Shown in pieces: positions 1-8,691 of a stretch of DNA of 64,000 nucleotides; positions within the stretch are counted from its first letter, which is position 1, and every line of letters begins with the position of its first letter. A model generated the notes under the pieces. That model was not told the origin of the DNA and made no database searches. It saw nothing but the letters and a program-made list of their open reading frames with translations. The position numbers were made by a program, and so were the translations under genes. This DNA is from Luteibacter yeojuensis (GTDB lineage Bacteria > Pseudomonadota > Gammaproteobacteria > Xanthomonadales > Rhodanobacteraceae). The stretch covers positions 1,364,001-1,428,000 of the forward strand of contig NZ_JAAQTL010000001.1 of assembly GCF_011742875.1 (NCBI RefSeq). The letters run 5' to 3'.

Positions 1-2
1 CG

Positions 3-869
3 CTGCGCAAACTGCAGGCTGCGATCGACGATGTCTGCGACCTTGTGAACAAGGACGGCAGCGGCAAGGCCCAGCTGAAGCTCGCGTCGATGGGGATCGA
101 CCCGGACTCGGTGACGATCCCGAGTTGCGTGATCTTCAATCCTGGACGCTCGAACGATTTCAGCTTCGCGAACGCGGATGGCAATGGGCGTACGGAATTC
201 ACCATGACAAAGGCCGACTGGGGTTTTACTTCCGGCGCGAAGCGCAAGTACTACGGCCTCGACCTGTACCTCGAGCATCCGTTCGACGGCAAGTGGTTCG
301 GGCGCATCGACTACACCTTCTCCAAGAGCTACGGCAACACGGAGGGTCAGGTGAAGTCGGACATCGGCCAGATGGATATCTCCAAGACGCAAGACTGGGA
401 TGCCGCGGCGATCATGGTGCATAGCAACGGCCTGCTGGCCAACGACCGCAAACACCAGTTCAAGGCTTATGGCTCGTACCAGCTCACCCCGGAATGGATG
501 TTCTCCGGTTCGCTGCGCCTGACCTCCGGTGCGCCAAAATCGTGTCTTGGCTACTTCGGTCCCAACGACGACGACCCGATCAGCTACGGCTCCTCGTATC
601 ACTCATGCGCAGGCGAACTCTACGCGCCGGGCCAGGACCGCATGCCGTGGTTCAAGCAACTGGACGTCGCGGTCGAATATCGCCCAGCCTTCGCCGACCA
701 CAAGCTGGCCCTCGGCATCCAGGTGTTCAACATCACCAACGAGCGCAAGCCGCTTCTCGAGGATTACACCTATGAGGACGACCGCTTCACGGTCAGCAAT
801 ACCTACGGTGCCGGCCTGTACTACCAGACACCGCGATATGCCCGCCTGACGGCGACCTACGATTTTTAG
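3..869 (+). CDS. TonB-dependent receptor, C-terminal part (cut by window edge)
   Basis: The frame is open from the window edge and ends with TAG at 867-869, so the 288 residues seen are the C-terminal third of a larger outer-membrane receptor. They show alternating aromatic beta-strand segments and end in TATYDF, the terminal aromatic residue typical of outer-membrane beta-barrels. Nearly every stretch aligns with the C-terminus of the complete receptor just downstream (for example KYYGLDLYLEHPFDGKWF against KYYALDLYLEHPFDGKWF), so the two are tandem paralogues. By analogy it carries an N-terminal carboxypeptidase-regulatory-like domain and plug outside the window. Substrate unknown. The first in-frame ATG-like codon (45) is internal, not the true start. 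Confidence 0.9.
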   Translation: MRKLQAAIDDVCDLVNKDGSGKAQLKLASMGIDPDSVTIPSCVIFNPGRSNDFSFANADGNGRTEFTMTKADWGFTSGAKRKYYGLDLYLEHPFDGKWFGRIDYTFSKSYGNTEGQVKSDIGQMDISKTQDWDAAAIMVHSNGLLANDRKHQFKAYGSYQLTPEWMFSGSLRLTSGAPKSCLGYFGPNDDDPISYGSSYHSCAGELYAPGQDRMPWFKQLDVAVEYRPAFADHKLALGIQVFNITNERKPLLEDYTYEDDRFTVSNTYGAGLYYQTPRYARLTATYDF

Positions 870-909
870 GTGTTGCGTCTCGATTGTTTCCAAAATCGAT
901 ACAATAACA

Positions 910-971
910 GTCCAGGGAGGGACCTCTGTTGCATGCTCCCCATCGCCACCGTGACCATCCGGTGGCGCTTT
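910..971 (+). ncRNA. Conserved structured 3' element, copy 1 (candidate small RNA or 3'UTR terminator)
   Basis: This block resembles 4449-4510 downstream of the paralogous receptor: GTCCAGGGA, a short GGAC hairpin arm, TTGCA, CCCC, then a terminator stem. A small 5' hairpin (GTCC at 910-913 with GGAC at 920-923) precedes the terminator. A -10-like TACAAT lies at 898-903, but I see no good -35 at normal spacing. Whether it is an independent small RNA or a conserved mRNA tail cannot be decided from sequence. Confidence 0.45.
944..971 (+). terminator. Intrinsic terminator after first TonB receptor
   Basis: Perfect 8-bp stem CGCCACCG (944-951) / CGGTGGCG (960-967) with an 8-nt loop, followed by CTTTAT. 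The U-tract is short. Confidence 0.7.
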
Positions 972-1038
972 ATGATCGAAAGTAGCGAAAGTCCCGCACA
1001 CTCATGCGATGAATTCCGGTTCGTACAAGTCTGAAAAA

Positions 1039-1056
1039 TTCCTAGGAATCCTAGGA
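1039..1056. promoter_or_regulatory. Adjacent palindromes TTCCTAGGAA and TCCTAGGA
   Basis: Two abutting perfect palindromes in an AT-rich 160-bp patch upstream of the complete TonB receptor. Possible operator; no known consensus recognised. Confidence 0.35.
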
Positions 1057-1091
1057 AAAATAGGCAGATATGAGCTTGATATCGCCTCTCG

Positions 1092-1111
1092 ATTCGCAAA
1101 ATATTGCGAAT
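1092..1111. promoter_or_regulatory. Perfect inverted repeat upstream of TonB receptor
   Basis: ATTCGCAAAATATTGCGAAT has two perfect 8-bp arms around AATA. It lies about 220 bp before the receptor start in the AT-rich part (about 1010-1180) of an otherwise GC-rich region. The symmetry suggests binding of a dimeric regulator, but no family can be assigned. Confidence 0.4.
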
Positions 1112-1331
1112 GTTACCCATATGAATCAGTAACTATTGACGCGTTTAAAATATTGGCTTTATGTTTCCCTTACCGCAACAAAACGAGATGCGGTTTGCAC
1201 GTGATCCTCGATCGCCGTCGTCCTCTCGGGGGAGAGTCCGACGCAGTTCGGACGAGGATGCTTCATACGTGAGATTCGTCGGTCTTAGCCGACGTTGCCT
1301 GGCCCACCTGGCCAATTCTGGGGAGCGCAAA

Positions 1332-4300
1332 ATGTACTTACGCAACATCCGTCAGACGCAGCTGCTGCGTCGTTCCGCGCTGGCGTTCGCCCTCGCGGCG
1401 AGCCTGGGCGGCACAGGGGCCGTCCTCGCGCAGGCCACGACCGGTTCGATCTTCGGTCAGGCCGCGCCTGGCAGCACCATCCAGATCAGCGGTAGCACGG
1501 GCGTCAACCGCCAGGTCCCGGTCGACCAGGACGGCCGGTATCGCATCGGCAACCTGCCGCTGGGTTCGTACACCGTCAACGTCGTGCAGAATGGCCAGGT
1601 CGTCGATTCGCGCAAGAACGTCGGTCTGACGGTAGGTGCCGGCTCGGAGGTGTCGTTCGTCGGAAGCGCCGCCACCAGCGCGCAATCCCTCGAGTCGGTC
1701 ACGGTCACCGCCAACGCCCTGCCGCCGATCGATGTTTCTTCCGTCGATTCGCGCACGGTCGTCACTTCGGAACAGTTGGCACGCCTGCCGCTCGGCCGCA
1801 ACGCCGAGTCGATCGCGCTGCTCGCTCCGGGTGTCGTGACCGGTTCCGGCGACTTCGGCCGCGTCGTCTCCTTCGGCGGTGCCGGCGTCAGCGAGAACGC
1901 CTACTACATCAACGGTTACAACACGTCCGATCCGCTGAAGAACCTCGGCGGCGTCAGCCTGCCTTACGGGGCGATCGACCAGCAGGAAATCTATACCGGC
2001 GGTTACAGCGCCGCATATGGCCGCTCCGACGGTGGCGTGATCAGCCAGGTCGGCAAGCGCGGAACGAACGAATGGCACTTTGGCGCGCAGGTGTTGTGGG
2101 AGCCGAAGTTCGCCCGGTCGCAGCTGGGCAACCAGTACTTCCGGGATGCCACGCCTCCGGCTGGCTATGTCTATACCGACGAAAGCCTGCCTGGCACGCT
2201 GTACCGCAACCGCAAGGGCGACACGCAGTGGACCCGCACCGTCAGCGGCTACGTCGGCGGTCCGCTGATCGAGGACAGGCTGTTCCTGTTTGTCGCCGCC
2301 GAGTCGGAGAAGACCGAAGGCACCACCACATCGGCGTATACGTCGGCAAAGCCAGCGACGAACCACTACACCTACGATCTGCCGAAGTACTACGCCAAGC
2401 TGGACTGGAACATCAACGACAGCAACATCCTCGAACTGACGGGCATCCGTTCGACGGACGAGCGTAGCGGCGTGTACAACGTGTACGACTACGACACCCG
2501 TACGCACCTCGGCAAGGACGGCACGTTCCCGGATACCACCAAGGTCTCCTCCAAGTACGCCATTGCCAAGTACACCAGCTACATCACGGACGACCTGACG
2601 TTCTCGGCGACGTATGGCAAGAGCAAGACCGACGATATCCTCAAGAACCCGGGCAACAGCGACCTGCCGTTGATCAGCGGCGCGACGAACCAGGATCCGG
2701 CGCTCAACGGGGGTTCGCCCATCCGTACCAATACCGTGACGTCGCAGCAGAACGCACCGGATGCGAACAGCAAGACGCACGGCCTGCGTGCCGACCTCGA
2801 GTGGCAGGTGGGCGACCATCGCCTCACCGGCGGTATCGACAACATGAAGTTCAGCGGTCACAACGAAGGCGTGACTACGACAGGCCCGGGCTACCTCTGG
2901 ATCTACAACCATTCCGGTGCGCCCGATGAAGTGATCGACGACCGCCTGGGCGTCGGTGCTCCGGGTGGCGACGGCTATTACGTCCAGAAGTACATCTTCA
3001 GCACCACGACGAGCATGTCGGTCGACCAGAAGGCCTACTACCTCGAAGACAAGTGGCAAATGACGGACAAGTTCCTCCTGACCGTCGGTGTTCGTAACGA
3101 CCGCTTCACCAACTACAACAACAACGGCGAGAGCTACGTCAACAGTGGCAACCAATGGGCACCGCGTATCGGTGCTTCGTGGGACGTCTTCGGCGACTCC
3201 AGCTTGAAGATCTACGGCAACCTGGGCCGTTACTACCTCGCCCTGCCGAACAGCGTCGCGATTCGTGGTGCCTCGTCCTCGACCTTCACGAGGGAATATT
3301 TCACCTACACCGGCATCACCGCCAACGGCGAGCCCACCGGCCTCACCCCGCTGGGTCCAGGCCCGGTGTCCTCGAACGGCGAATACGGGCAGCCGAACGA
3401 TGCCAAGTCGATCACGGCGCGCGACCTGGATTCGCAGTACCAGGACGAGGCCATCCTCGGCTTCGACAAGACGCTTGGCTCCGAGTGGGTGACGGGCGCC
3501 AAGTTCACCCTGCGCAAGTTGCAGGCTGCCATCGACGACGTGTGCGATACGGACAGGGCCGCCGAGAAGCTCGCCGCGCAGGGCGTGGATCCGGACACTG
3601 TCACGATTCCGGGCTGCGTCATCTTCAATCCGGGCAAGACCAACACGTTCAGCTTCGCCAACGCCGACGGCAACGGCCGCACCGAGGTGAAGATGAGCTC
3701 GGACGACTGGGGATTCACCCAGGGTGCCAAGCGCAAGTACTACGCCCTCGACCTGTACCTGGAGCATCCGTTCGACGGCAAGTGGTTCGCGCGTTTCGAC
3801 TACACCTTCTCGAAGAGCTATGGCAACACGGAAGGCCAGGTGAAGTCGGACATCGGCCAGGATGACATCTCGAAGACCCAGGACTGGGATGCCGCCGCAC
3901 TGATGATCCACAGCAACGGCCTGTTGGCCAACGATCGCAAGCACCAGTTCAAGGCTTACGGCTCGTACCAGCTCACCCCCGAGTGGATGTTCTCCGGTTC
4001 GGTCCGCATCACGTCGGGCGCGCCGAAGTCCTGCCTCGGCTTCTTCGGTCCGGAAGAAGACGATCCGATCAGCTACGGCTCCTCGTACCACTCGTGCGCG
4101 GGCAAGCTGTACGCTCCGGGTGAACAGCGTCTGCCGTGGGTGAAGCAGCTCGATCTCGCCGTGGAGTACCGTCCGGCCTTCGCCGATCACAAGCTGGCCT
4201 TCGGCTTGCAGTTGTTCAACGTCACCAACGAGCGCAAGCCGCTCTTGCAGGACTACACTTACGAAGACGACAAGTTCACGCTGTCGAATACCTACGGTGC

Positions 4301-4358
4301 CGGCCTGTACTACCAGACGCCGCGTTACGCCCGTCTGACCGCGACCTACGACTTCTGA
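1332..4358 (+). CDS. TonB-dependent receptor, Oar-like, with N-terminal carboxypeptidase-regulatory-like domain
   Basis: 1008-residue outer-membrane receptor. ATG at 1332 is chosen because a hydrophobic signal peptide (ALAFALAASLGGTGAVLAQA) follows directly and GGGGAG lies upstream; in-frame codons before it encode no signal. Mature order: carboxypeptidase-regulatory-like fold (about residues 35-105, GSTIQISG...YRIGNLPLGSYTV), plug (about 120-240, NAYYINGYNT, YGRSDGGVI), then a large beta-barrel ending in TATYDF. Such Oar-type TonB receptors are common in Xanthomonadales and are often linked to peptide or polymer scavenging; the substrate cannot be read here. It is the second of two tandem paralogues. 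Upstream are AT-rich palindromes, downstream a strong hairpin and the shared terminator block. Confidence 0.93.
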   Translation: MYLRNIRQTQLLRRSALAFALAASLGGTGAVLAQATTGSIFGQAAPGSTIQISGSTGVNRQVPVDQDGRYRIGNLPLGSYTVNVVQNGQVVDSRKNVGLTVGAGSEVSFVGSAATSAQSLESVTVTANALPPIDVSSVDSRTVVTSEQLARLPLGRNAESIALLAPGVVTGSGDFGRVVSFGGAGVSENAYYINGYNTSDPLKNLGGVSLPYGAIDQQEIYTGGYSAAYGRSDGGVISQVGKRGTNEWHFGAQVLWEPKFARSQLGNQYFRDATPPAGYVYTDESLPGTLYRNRKGDTQWTRTVSGYVGGPLIEDRLFLFVAAESEKTEGTTTSAYTSAKPATNHYTYDLPKYYAKLDWNINDSNILELTGIRSTDERSGVYNVYDYDTRTHLGKDGTFPDTTKVSSKYAIAKYTSYITDDLTFSATYGKSKTDDILKNPGNSDLPLISGATNQDPALNGGSPIRTNTVTSQQNAPDANSKTHGLRADLEWQVGDHRLTGGIDNMKFSGHNEGVTTTGPGYLWIYNHSGAPDEVIDDRLGVGAPGGDGYYVQKYIFSTTTSMSVDQKAYYLEDKWQMTDKFLLTVGVRNDRFTNYNNNGESYVNSGNQWAPRIGASWDVFGDSSLKIYGNLGRYYLALPNSVAIRGASSSTFTREYFTYTGITANGEPTGLTPLGPGPVSSNGEYGQPNDAKSITARDLDSQYQDEAILGFDKTLGSEWVTGAKFTLRKLQAAIDDVCDTDRAAEKLAAQGVDPDTVTIPGCVIFNPGKTNTFSFANADGNGRTEVKMSSDDWGFTQGAKRKYYALDLYLEHPFDGKWFARFDYTFSKSYGNTEGQVKSDIGQDDISKTQDWDAAALMIHSNGLLANDRKHQFKAYGSYQLTPEWMFSGSVRITSGAPKSCLGFFGPEEDDPISYGSSYHSCAGKLYAPGEQRLPWVKQLDLAVEYRPAFADHKLAFGLQLFNVTNERKPLLQDYTYEDDKFTLSNTYGAGLYYQTPRYARLTATYDF

Positions 4359-4374
4359 TCCCCTCGTAGGCAAA

Positions 4375-4407
4375 GGGAGTAGCGGACGGAAACGTCCGCT
4401 ACCTCCC
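4375..4407 (+). terminator. Strong hairpin after TonB receptor
   Basis: TAGCGGACG (4380-4388) pairs with CGTCCGCTA (4393-4401) around a GAAA tetraloop, extended by GGGAG/CTCCC with one bulged C. No U-tract follows directly (a T5 lies at 4423-4427), so it may act as a 3'-end stabiliser or as part of a two-step termination region. Confidence 0.6.
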
Positions 4408-4448
4408 CTGTGTTGACTCCCGTTTTTACTTAATTACAAGAAAAACCG

Positions 4449-4512
4449 GTCCAGGGACGGATCCTCATTGCAATATCCCCTCGCCGCCGTGCCAAACGGT
4501 GGCGCTTTTTTA
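4449..4512 (+). ncRNA. Conserved structured 3' element, copy 2 (candidate small RNA or 3'UTR terminator)
   Basis: Second copy of the block at 910-971, with the same order: GTCCAGGGA, GGAT arm (a G-U pair replaces G-C in the 5' hairpin), TTGCA, CCCC, terminator stem. TTGACT at 4413-4418 with TACAAG 16 bp downstream could be a sigma-70 promoter placing a start near the first conserved base. Conservation of this block but not of the flanks, with pair-preserving changes, suggests RNA structure under selection. Confidence 0.45.
4482..4511 (+). terminator. Intrinsic terminator after second TonB receptor
   Basis: 9-bp stem CGCCGCCGT (4482-4490) / ACGGTGGCG (4496-4504) with one G-U pair and a 5-nt loop, followed by CTTTTTT. 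It lies between convergent genes. Confidence 0.8.
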
Positions 4513-4523
4513 TGCGCGGGACT

Positions 4524-6122
4524 TCAGCTCCCCGGACTTTGCCGGTCGTTCTCCGCCTCGATCTGCTGGAGATCCAGGTCGCGTTCGAGATAGTGCAGCA
4601 CCTCGTCGTGGATGCGCCCCGAGCGGTGCAGGCGCAGGAGTTCCGCGCGGCCGGCGGCGATCGCTGCCAGCACCAGGTCGTAGTGGGCCTCGCGGCCGCC
4701 GGCGAATGCCTCCGGCGTCGCGTTGTAACGCTCCAGTACCGATACGCGGTACGTGTATTGCTCCAACAGCCGCGGATGGACGAGCCTGCCCTCGTCGTCG
4801 TATGCCCTCGCCTTCACCGCTTCCAGTTGGGCGCCCTCGACGAGCAGCGACGCCTGCGGTTCGCTCAGGTAGGTGGTGTCGACATGCCGCTCCCCTTCCA
4901 GTCCCAGCCAGCGGATCACCGCGCCGACCGTGCTGCCCTGGATGACGACGGTCACGAGGATCACGGCAAACGCCGCCGCCAGTGTCAGGTCGCGCCCTGG
5001 CATCGCTTCCGGGAGCGAGAGCGCGATGGCCAGCGTCACCACGCCGCGCATGCCCGCCCAGCCGAGCAGGAACGATGCCCGCGGCGATGCCGGCAAGGGC
5101 TTCCGGCCTACCATGCGGGCCAGCGGCACGCGCAGGTAATCGGTGGCGTAGATCCACACGAAACGCGACAGGATCACGGCACCCAGCACGGCGAGGATGG
5201 GGATGCCCAGGGTTCCCACCGCATTCCCGATACCGCCCAGCCGCTCCACGACGCCGCGCAGGGAGAACCCGATGAGGATGAACACGAGCGCCTCGAGCAG
5301 GAAGATCAACACCTGCCAGAAGGCGGTGCTGCGCACGCGCACGTTCGCGGTGAAGACATCGTGCTGGTACCAGCCGAAGATGATGCCGCAGGTCACCACG
5401 GAAATGACGCCGGAGACGTGCACCGACTCGCCGCCGATATAAGCGGCCCAGGGGGACAGGCAGGCGGCCGTGATGGTGAGGAAGACATGGTCGATGCGGC
5501 GAAGCGCGAAGACCAGGATGCCGCCGACGACGAGACCCGCGGCAACGCCACCTACACTGAGTCCGACGAAGCTCAGCAAGGCGTCCTGCATGCTGAAGGC
5601 ACCGGTCAGCGCGGCGGCCACGGCGAAACGGAACAGCACGAGGCCGGTCGCGTCGTTGAGCAGGCTCTCGCCTTCCAGCAGGACCATGAGGCGGCGCGGA
5701 AGGCGCACCTTGTCGAGCACCGCCTTCGCCGCGATGGCGTCGGGAGGCGACACGACGGCACCCAGGGCGAAGCAGGCGGCCCAGGGCAACGACGGCAACG
5801 CCCAATGCACGGTGACGCCCACGGCGAAGGTGGTGAACACCACGGCGCCCACCGCCAGCCACAGGATGCCGCCAAGGTATTTGCGGAATTCCGACCACAC
5901 CGTATAGAAGGCGCCGTCCATCAACAGGGGCGGCAGGAACACGGTGAGCACCAGCTCGGGATCGAACCTCACCTCCGGCATGCCCGGCAGGAAGGCGATG
6001 CCGATGCCGCCGGCCAGCAGCGCGGCCGCGGACGGCAGGCGCAGGCGGCGCGCGATCAACTCGAGCGCAAGGATCGCGACGAGCAATACGAGGATGAACT
6101 TGAAAGTTTCGGTCGAAGCCAT
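4524..6122 (-). CDS. Na+/H+ antiporter, CPA1 family
   Basis: 532-residue inner-membrane protein with about 12 hydrophobic segments and a hydrophilic C-terminal tail of about 130 residues. CPA1 hallmarks are visible: VSPPDAIAAKAV and the GESLLNDATGLVLFRFAV stretch with the conserved aspartates of the transport site. It probably exchanges cytoplasmic H+ and external cation (or the reverse) for pH and sodium homeostasis. Start 6122 (MASTETFKF) is preferred over the in-frame ATG at 6149 because GGGGGA sits 5 nt upstream and membrane segment 1 follows at once. Transcribed alone, convergent with the TonB receptor. Ion specificity cannot be told. Confidence 0.88.
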   Translation of the reverse strand: MASTETFKFILVLLVAILALELIARRLRLPSAAALLAGGIGIAFLPGMPEVRFDPELVLTVFLPPLLMDGAFYTVWSEFRKYLGGILWLAVGAVVFTTFAVGVTVHWALPSLPWAACFALGAVVSPPDAIAAKAVLDKVRLPRRLMVLLEGESLLNDATGLVLFRFAVAAALTGAFSMQDALLSFVGLSVGGVAAGLVVGGILVFALRRIDHVFLTITAACLSPWAAYIGGESVHVSGVISVVTCGIIFGWYQHDVFTANVRVRSTAFWQVLIFLLEALVFILIGFSLRGVVERLGGIGNAVGTLGIPILAVLGAVILSRFVWIYATDYLRVPLARMVGRKPLPASPRASFLLGWAGMRGVVTLAIALSLPEAMPGRDLTLAAAFAVILVTVVIQGSTVGAVIRWLGLEGERHVDTTYLSEPQASLLVEGAQLEAVKARAYDDEGRLVHPRLLEQYTYRVSVLERYNATPEAFAGGREAHYDLVLAAIAAGRAELLRLHRSGRIHDEVLHYLERDLDLQQIEAENDRQSPGS

Positions 6123-6273
6123 GCGTCCCCCGGGTGCGATGCCCCGCATCTTAGCCGCCGCCGATGCCGGCGCTCTTGCATATAGGAGCGCGACCCCTGC
6201 CGGAAGTCATGATTTAACTGACGCGGACATTTTGCCAGACTCGATGAACCGTCCCTGAAAACAGGTATGACCG

Positions 6274-8259
6274 ATGTCATCCAAGCGCCCTGCCCTCCGC
6301 CACCTCAGGACCGCCTTGTCGGTCGGCGTCTCGTCGTTCTGCCTTGCCCTCCTCGCCGCGCCTGTCGCCGCACAGCAGACGAACCTCACGCGCGAGCAGA
6401 TGGCGACGATCGCCAAGCGCAACGACATCGAGAATCAGCTCGAAAAGATCGCCGTCGTCGACCGCAAGGTGATGGTGAAGATGCGCGACGGCAAGCATAT
6501 GGCGGCCGACGTCTACCGGCCGAAGAACGCTGCCGGCAAGGTGCCGGCGATCTTCGTCCGCACCCCGTACAACTTCAATTTCTGGGACGTGAAGCTCGGC
6601 GCTCCGCGCGACTTGTCGCATGAGCTCGAAGCCGTCAAGCGCGGCTATGCCTTCGTCGAGATGAACGAGCGTGGCCATTACTTCTCCGAAGGCAACTACG
6701 ACATCCTGGGCGCGCCCCTGTCGGACGGCGTGGATGCCGTGCGCTGGATCACGTCGCAACCCTGGTCGAGCGGCAAGGTGGGCACCACCGGTTGCTCGTC
6801 CACCGCCGAATGGCAGATGGCCGTGGTGGCGCAGGGCGAACCCGGCCTGGCCACCTTCAATGTGCAGGGCTTCGGCGCCGGCGTAGGCCGTGTGGGTCCG
6901 TATTACGAGCAGGGCAACTGGTATCGCGGCGGCGCCGTGCAGATGCTCTTCATCGACTGGCTCTACAAGGAACAGAACCAGCTGCGCCCGATGTTCCCGC
7001 CGAACCTCTCGCAGGCCGAGCGCATCCAGGCCTCGAAGATGTTCGACCTCGATTCGCAGCCACCTCCGGCGGACTGGGACAAGCTTTTCTGGACCCTGCC
7101 CGAGAAAGACATCATGAAGGCGGCCGGCGGCCCGAAGGGTATCTTTGCCGATGCGATGGACGTGCCCACGGGCGGCAACATGATCGCGCGCACGCCGAAC
7201 GGCGCAGCCTGGTACAAGGGCGGCCTGTGGCACGACAACATGAAGATCGACAAGCCGGGCCTGTGGTTCATGAGCTGGTTCGACGTGTCCGTGTCGCCCA
7301 ACCTGGCCGCGTACAACCACGTGCGTGCCACGGCGCCGAAGAAGATCGCCGATGAACAGTACGCGGTCATCGCCCCGGTGCTGCATTGCGCCTACACCCG
7401 CGCAACCGAGCACACCATGATCGGCGATCTCGACGTGGGCGATGCCCGCTTCGACTACGAAGGCCTGGTCTACGGTTGGTTCGACAAGTTCCTGAAGGGC
7501 GTGGACAGCCCCGTCGTCGACAAGCAGCCGAAGGTCATGTACTACGTGATGGGCGAGAACAAGTGGCGCGATTCGCCGACCTGGCCGCCGGCCGGTTCGA
7601 GCACGCGCGACCTTTACTTCAGCAGCGGCGGCAAGGCCAACACCCTGTACGGCGACGGCAAGCTGGTTGCCACGGCGGACGGCACCGATCATCCGGACAA
7701 CTTCCTCTACGATCCGATGAACCCCGTGACCACGCTCGGCGGCGGCGGTTGCTGCCAGGGCACGGCGGTCAAGTTCGGCTCGTTCGACCAGAACACCCAG
7801 CTCGCCCGTAACGACATCCTCGTGTACGACTCCGAACCGTTCAAGGAAGGCACCGAGGTCAGCGGTCCGATCACGGTCACGCTCTACGTTTCCTCCGACG
7901 CGAAGGACACCGACTTCACCTTCAAGGTGATGGACGTCTACCCGGACGGCCGGGCATTCAACCTCACCGAGAACATCCAGCGCATGCGCTACCGCGACGG
8001 TTACGACAAGCCGCCGGTGTGGATGAAGGACGGCGAGGTGTACAAGGTCACCTTCCAGCCGATCGACACCAGCAACTTCTTCTTCCCGGGCCACAAGCTG
8101 CGCGTGGCGGTCTCGAGCAGCAACTTCCCGCGCTTCGATCGCAACCTCAACACGGGCGGGAACAACTACGACGAGGCGAAGGGCGTGATCGCGCATAACG
8201 TGGTGCACCACGATGCGGGCCATCCCTCGAAGATCACCTTCACGGTGGTGCCGCGCTGA
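6274..8259 (+). CDS. CocE/NonD family hydrolase, exported (X-Pro dipeptidyl-peptidase S15 fold)
   Basis: 661 residues with a Sec signal peptide ([20 protein letters not shown], cleavage near residue 34), so probably periplasmic. The alpha/beta-hydrolase domain begins near [18 protein letters not shown]; the nucleophile elbow is [11 protein letters not shown], in the GxSxx position of CocE and alpha-amino-acid ester hydrolases; [12 protein letters not shown] is a likely site of the catalytic histidine. The C-terminal third (from about [12 protein letters not shown]) is the jelly-roll domain of S15/CocE proteins ([15 protein letters not shown]). These enzymes cleave peptide, amide or ester bonds; the true substrate is unknown. 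Monocistronic. ATG 6274 is the only start leaving an intact signal peptide. Confidence 0.88.
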   Translation: MSSKRPALRHLRTALSVGVSSFCLALLAAPVAAQQTNLTREQMATIAKRNDIENQLEKIAVVDRKVMVKMRDGKHMAADVYRPKNAAGKVPAIFVRTPYNFNFWDVKLGAPRDLSHELEAVKRGYAFVEMNERGHYFSEGNYDILGAPLSDGVDAVRWITSQPWSSGKVGTTGCSSTAEWQMAVVAQGEPGLATFNVQGFGAGVGRVGPYYEQGNWYRGGAVQMLFIDWLYKEQNQLRPMFPPNLSQAERIQASKMFDLDSQPPPADWDKLFWTLPEKDIMKAAGGPKGIFADAMDVPTGGNMIARTPNGAAWYKGGLWHDNMKIDKPGLWFMSWFDVSVSPNLAAYNHVRATAPKKIADEQYAVIAPVLHCAYTRATEHTMIGDLDVGDARFDYEGLVYGWFDKFLKGVDSPVVDKQPKVMYYVMGENKWRDSPTWPPAGSSTRDLYFSSGGKANTLYGDGKLVATADGTDHPDNFLYDPMNPVTTLGGGGCCQGTAVKFGSFDQNTQLARNDILVYDSEPFKEGTEVSGPITVTLYVSSDAKDTDFTFKVMDVYPDGRAFNLTENIQRMRYRDGYDKPPVWMKDGEVYKVTFQPIDTSNFFFPGHKLRVAVSSSNFPRFDRNLNTGGNNYDEAKGVIAHNVVHHDAGHPSKITFTVVPR

Positions 8260-8322
8260 CGTCGCCTCTGCGCAGGCGGGGGCGTAGCGACTTTTTCTCC
8301 ATGTTGCGAGGAAGTCGCTGGG

Positions 8323-8340
8323 TTCCTGCCTTCGCAGGAA
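8323..8340. repeat. Family B intergenic palindrome
   Basis: TTCCTGC-CTTC-GCAGGAA hairpin between convergent genes. It shares the CTGGGTTCCTGC...GCAGGAA pattern with copies at 16838, 46955, 47005 and 53528. Could also act as a 3' hairpin. Confidence 0.55.
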
Positions 8341-8347
8341 GGACGGG

Positions 8348-8677
8348 TCAGGCTCGGTCGCAGTTTGCCGTCTGTTTTTCATCGACGGGCGTCACGCACA
8401 ACCTGAATCCGGGAGGCAGGTCGTCGACCAGCCGTTCCTCGGAGACCGCGAGCGAGAATCTCCGCACTTCCTTCGCTCCATCGAACACCGTGTAGTAACA
8501 GTGCCCTCCCTTGCTCGCCTCGCAGGCGAAGCGGGCGCGGCCCATGCGTACCTCGGTATGGCTTTCCAGGGTGGTCGCGCCGTTCTCCTGCGCGGTGGAG
8601 ACCAGCGTGCGGTTCTGCGTGTCCGTGCAGCCGGCGAGGTTCATGAAGCAATAGATGATGGCCAGGAAAATGCGCAT
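8348..8677 (-). CDS. Small lipoprotein of unknown function
   Basis: 109 residues starting MRIFLAIIYCFMNLAGC, a short signal peptide ending in a lipobox-like LAGC, so a lipid-anchored envelope protein is likely. The rest is hydrophilic with four further cysteines (FACEAS, GGHCYYT, RLCVT, ANCDR) that could form disulfides. ATG 8677 is chosen because GAGGAGG lies 6 nt upstream; an in-frame ATG at 8695 would put the ribosome site inside the gene. It follows the LytTR regulator by only 14 bp on the same strand, so it is probably co-transcribed with the two-component pair. No family recognised. Confidence 0.7.
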   Translation of the reverse strand: MRIFLAIIYCFMNLAGCTDTQNRTLVSTAQENGATTLESHTEVRMGRARFACEASKGGHCYYTVFDGAKEVRRFSLAVSEERLVDDLPPGFRLCVTPVDEKQTANCDRA

Positions 8678-8691
8678 GGATGCCTCCTCGC

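Noticed and set aside
1338..4373. Long open frame antisense to the complete TonB receptor
   Set aside because: Composition-driven shadow; no protein family features, while the plus strand encodes a full receptor with signal peptide and barrel.
5606..5875. Small open frames inside the Na+/H+ antiporter gene
   Set aside because: They are in other frames of a well-supported gene and have no ribosome site or conserved features.
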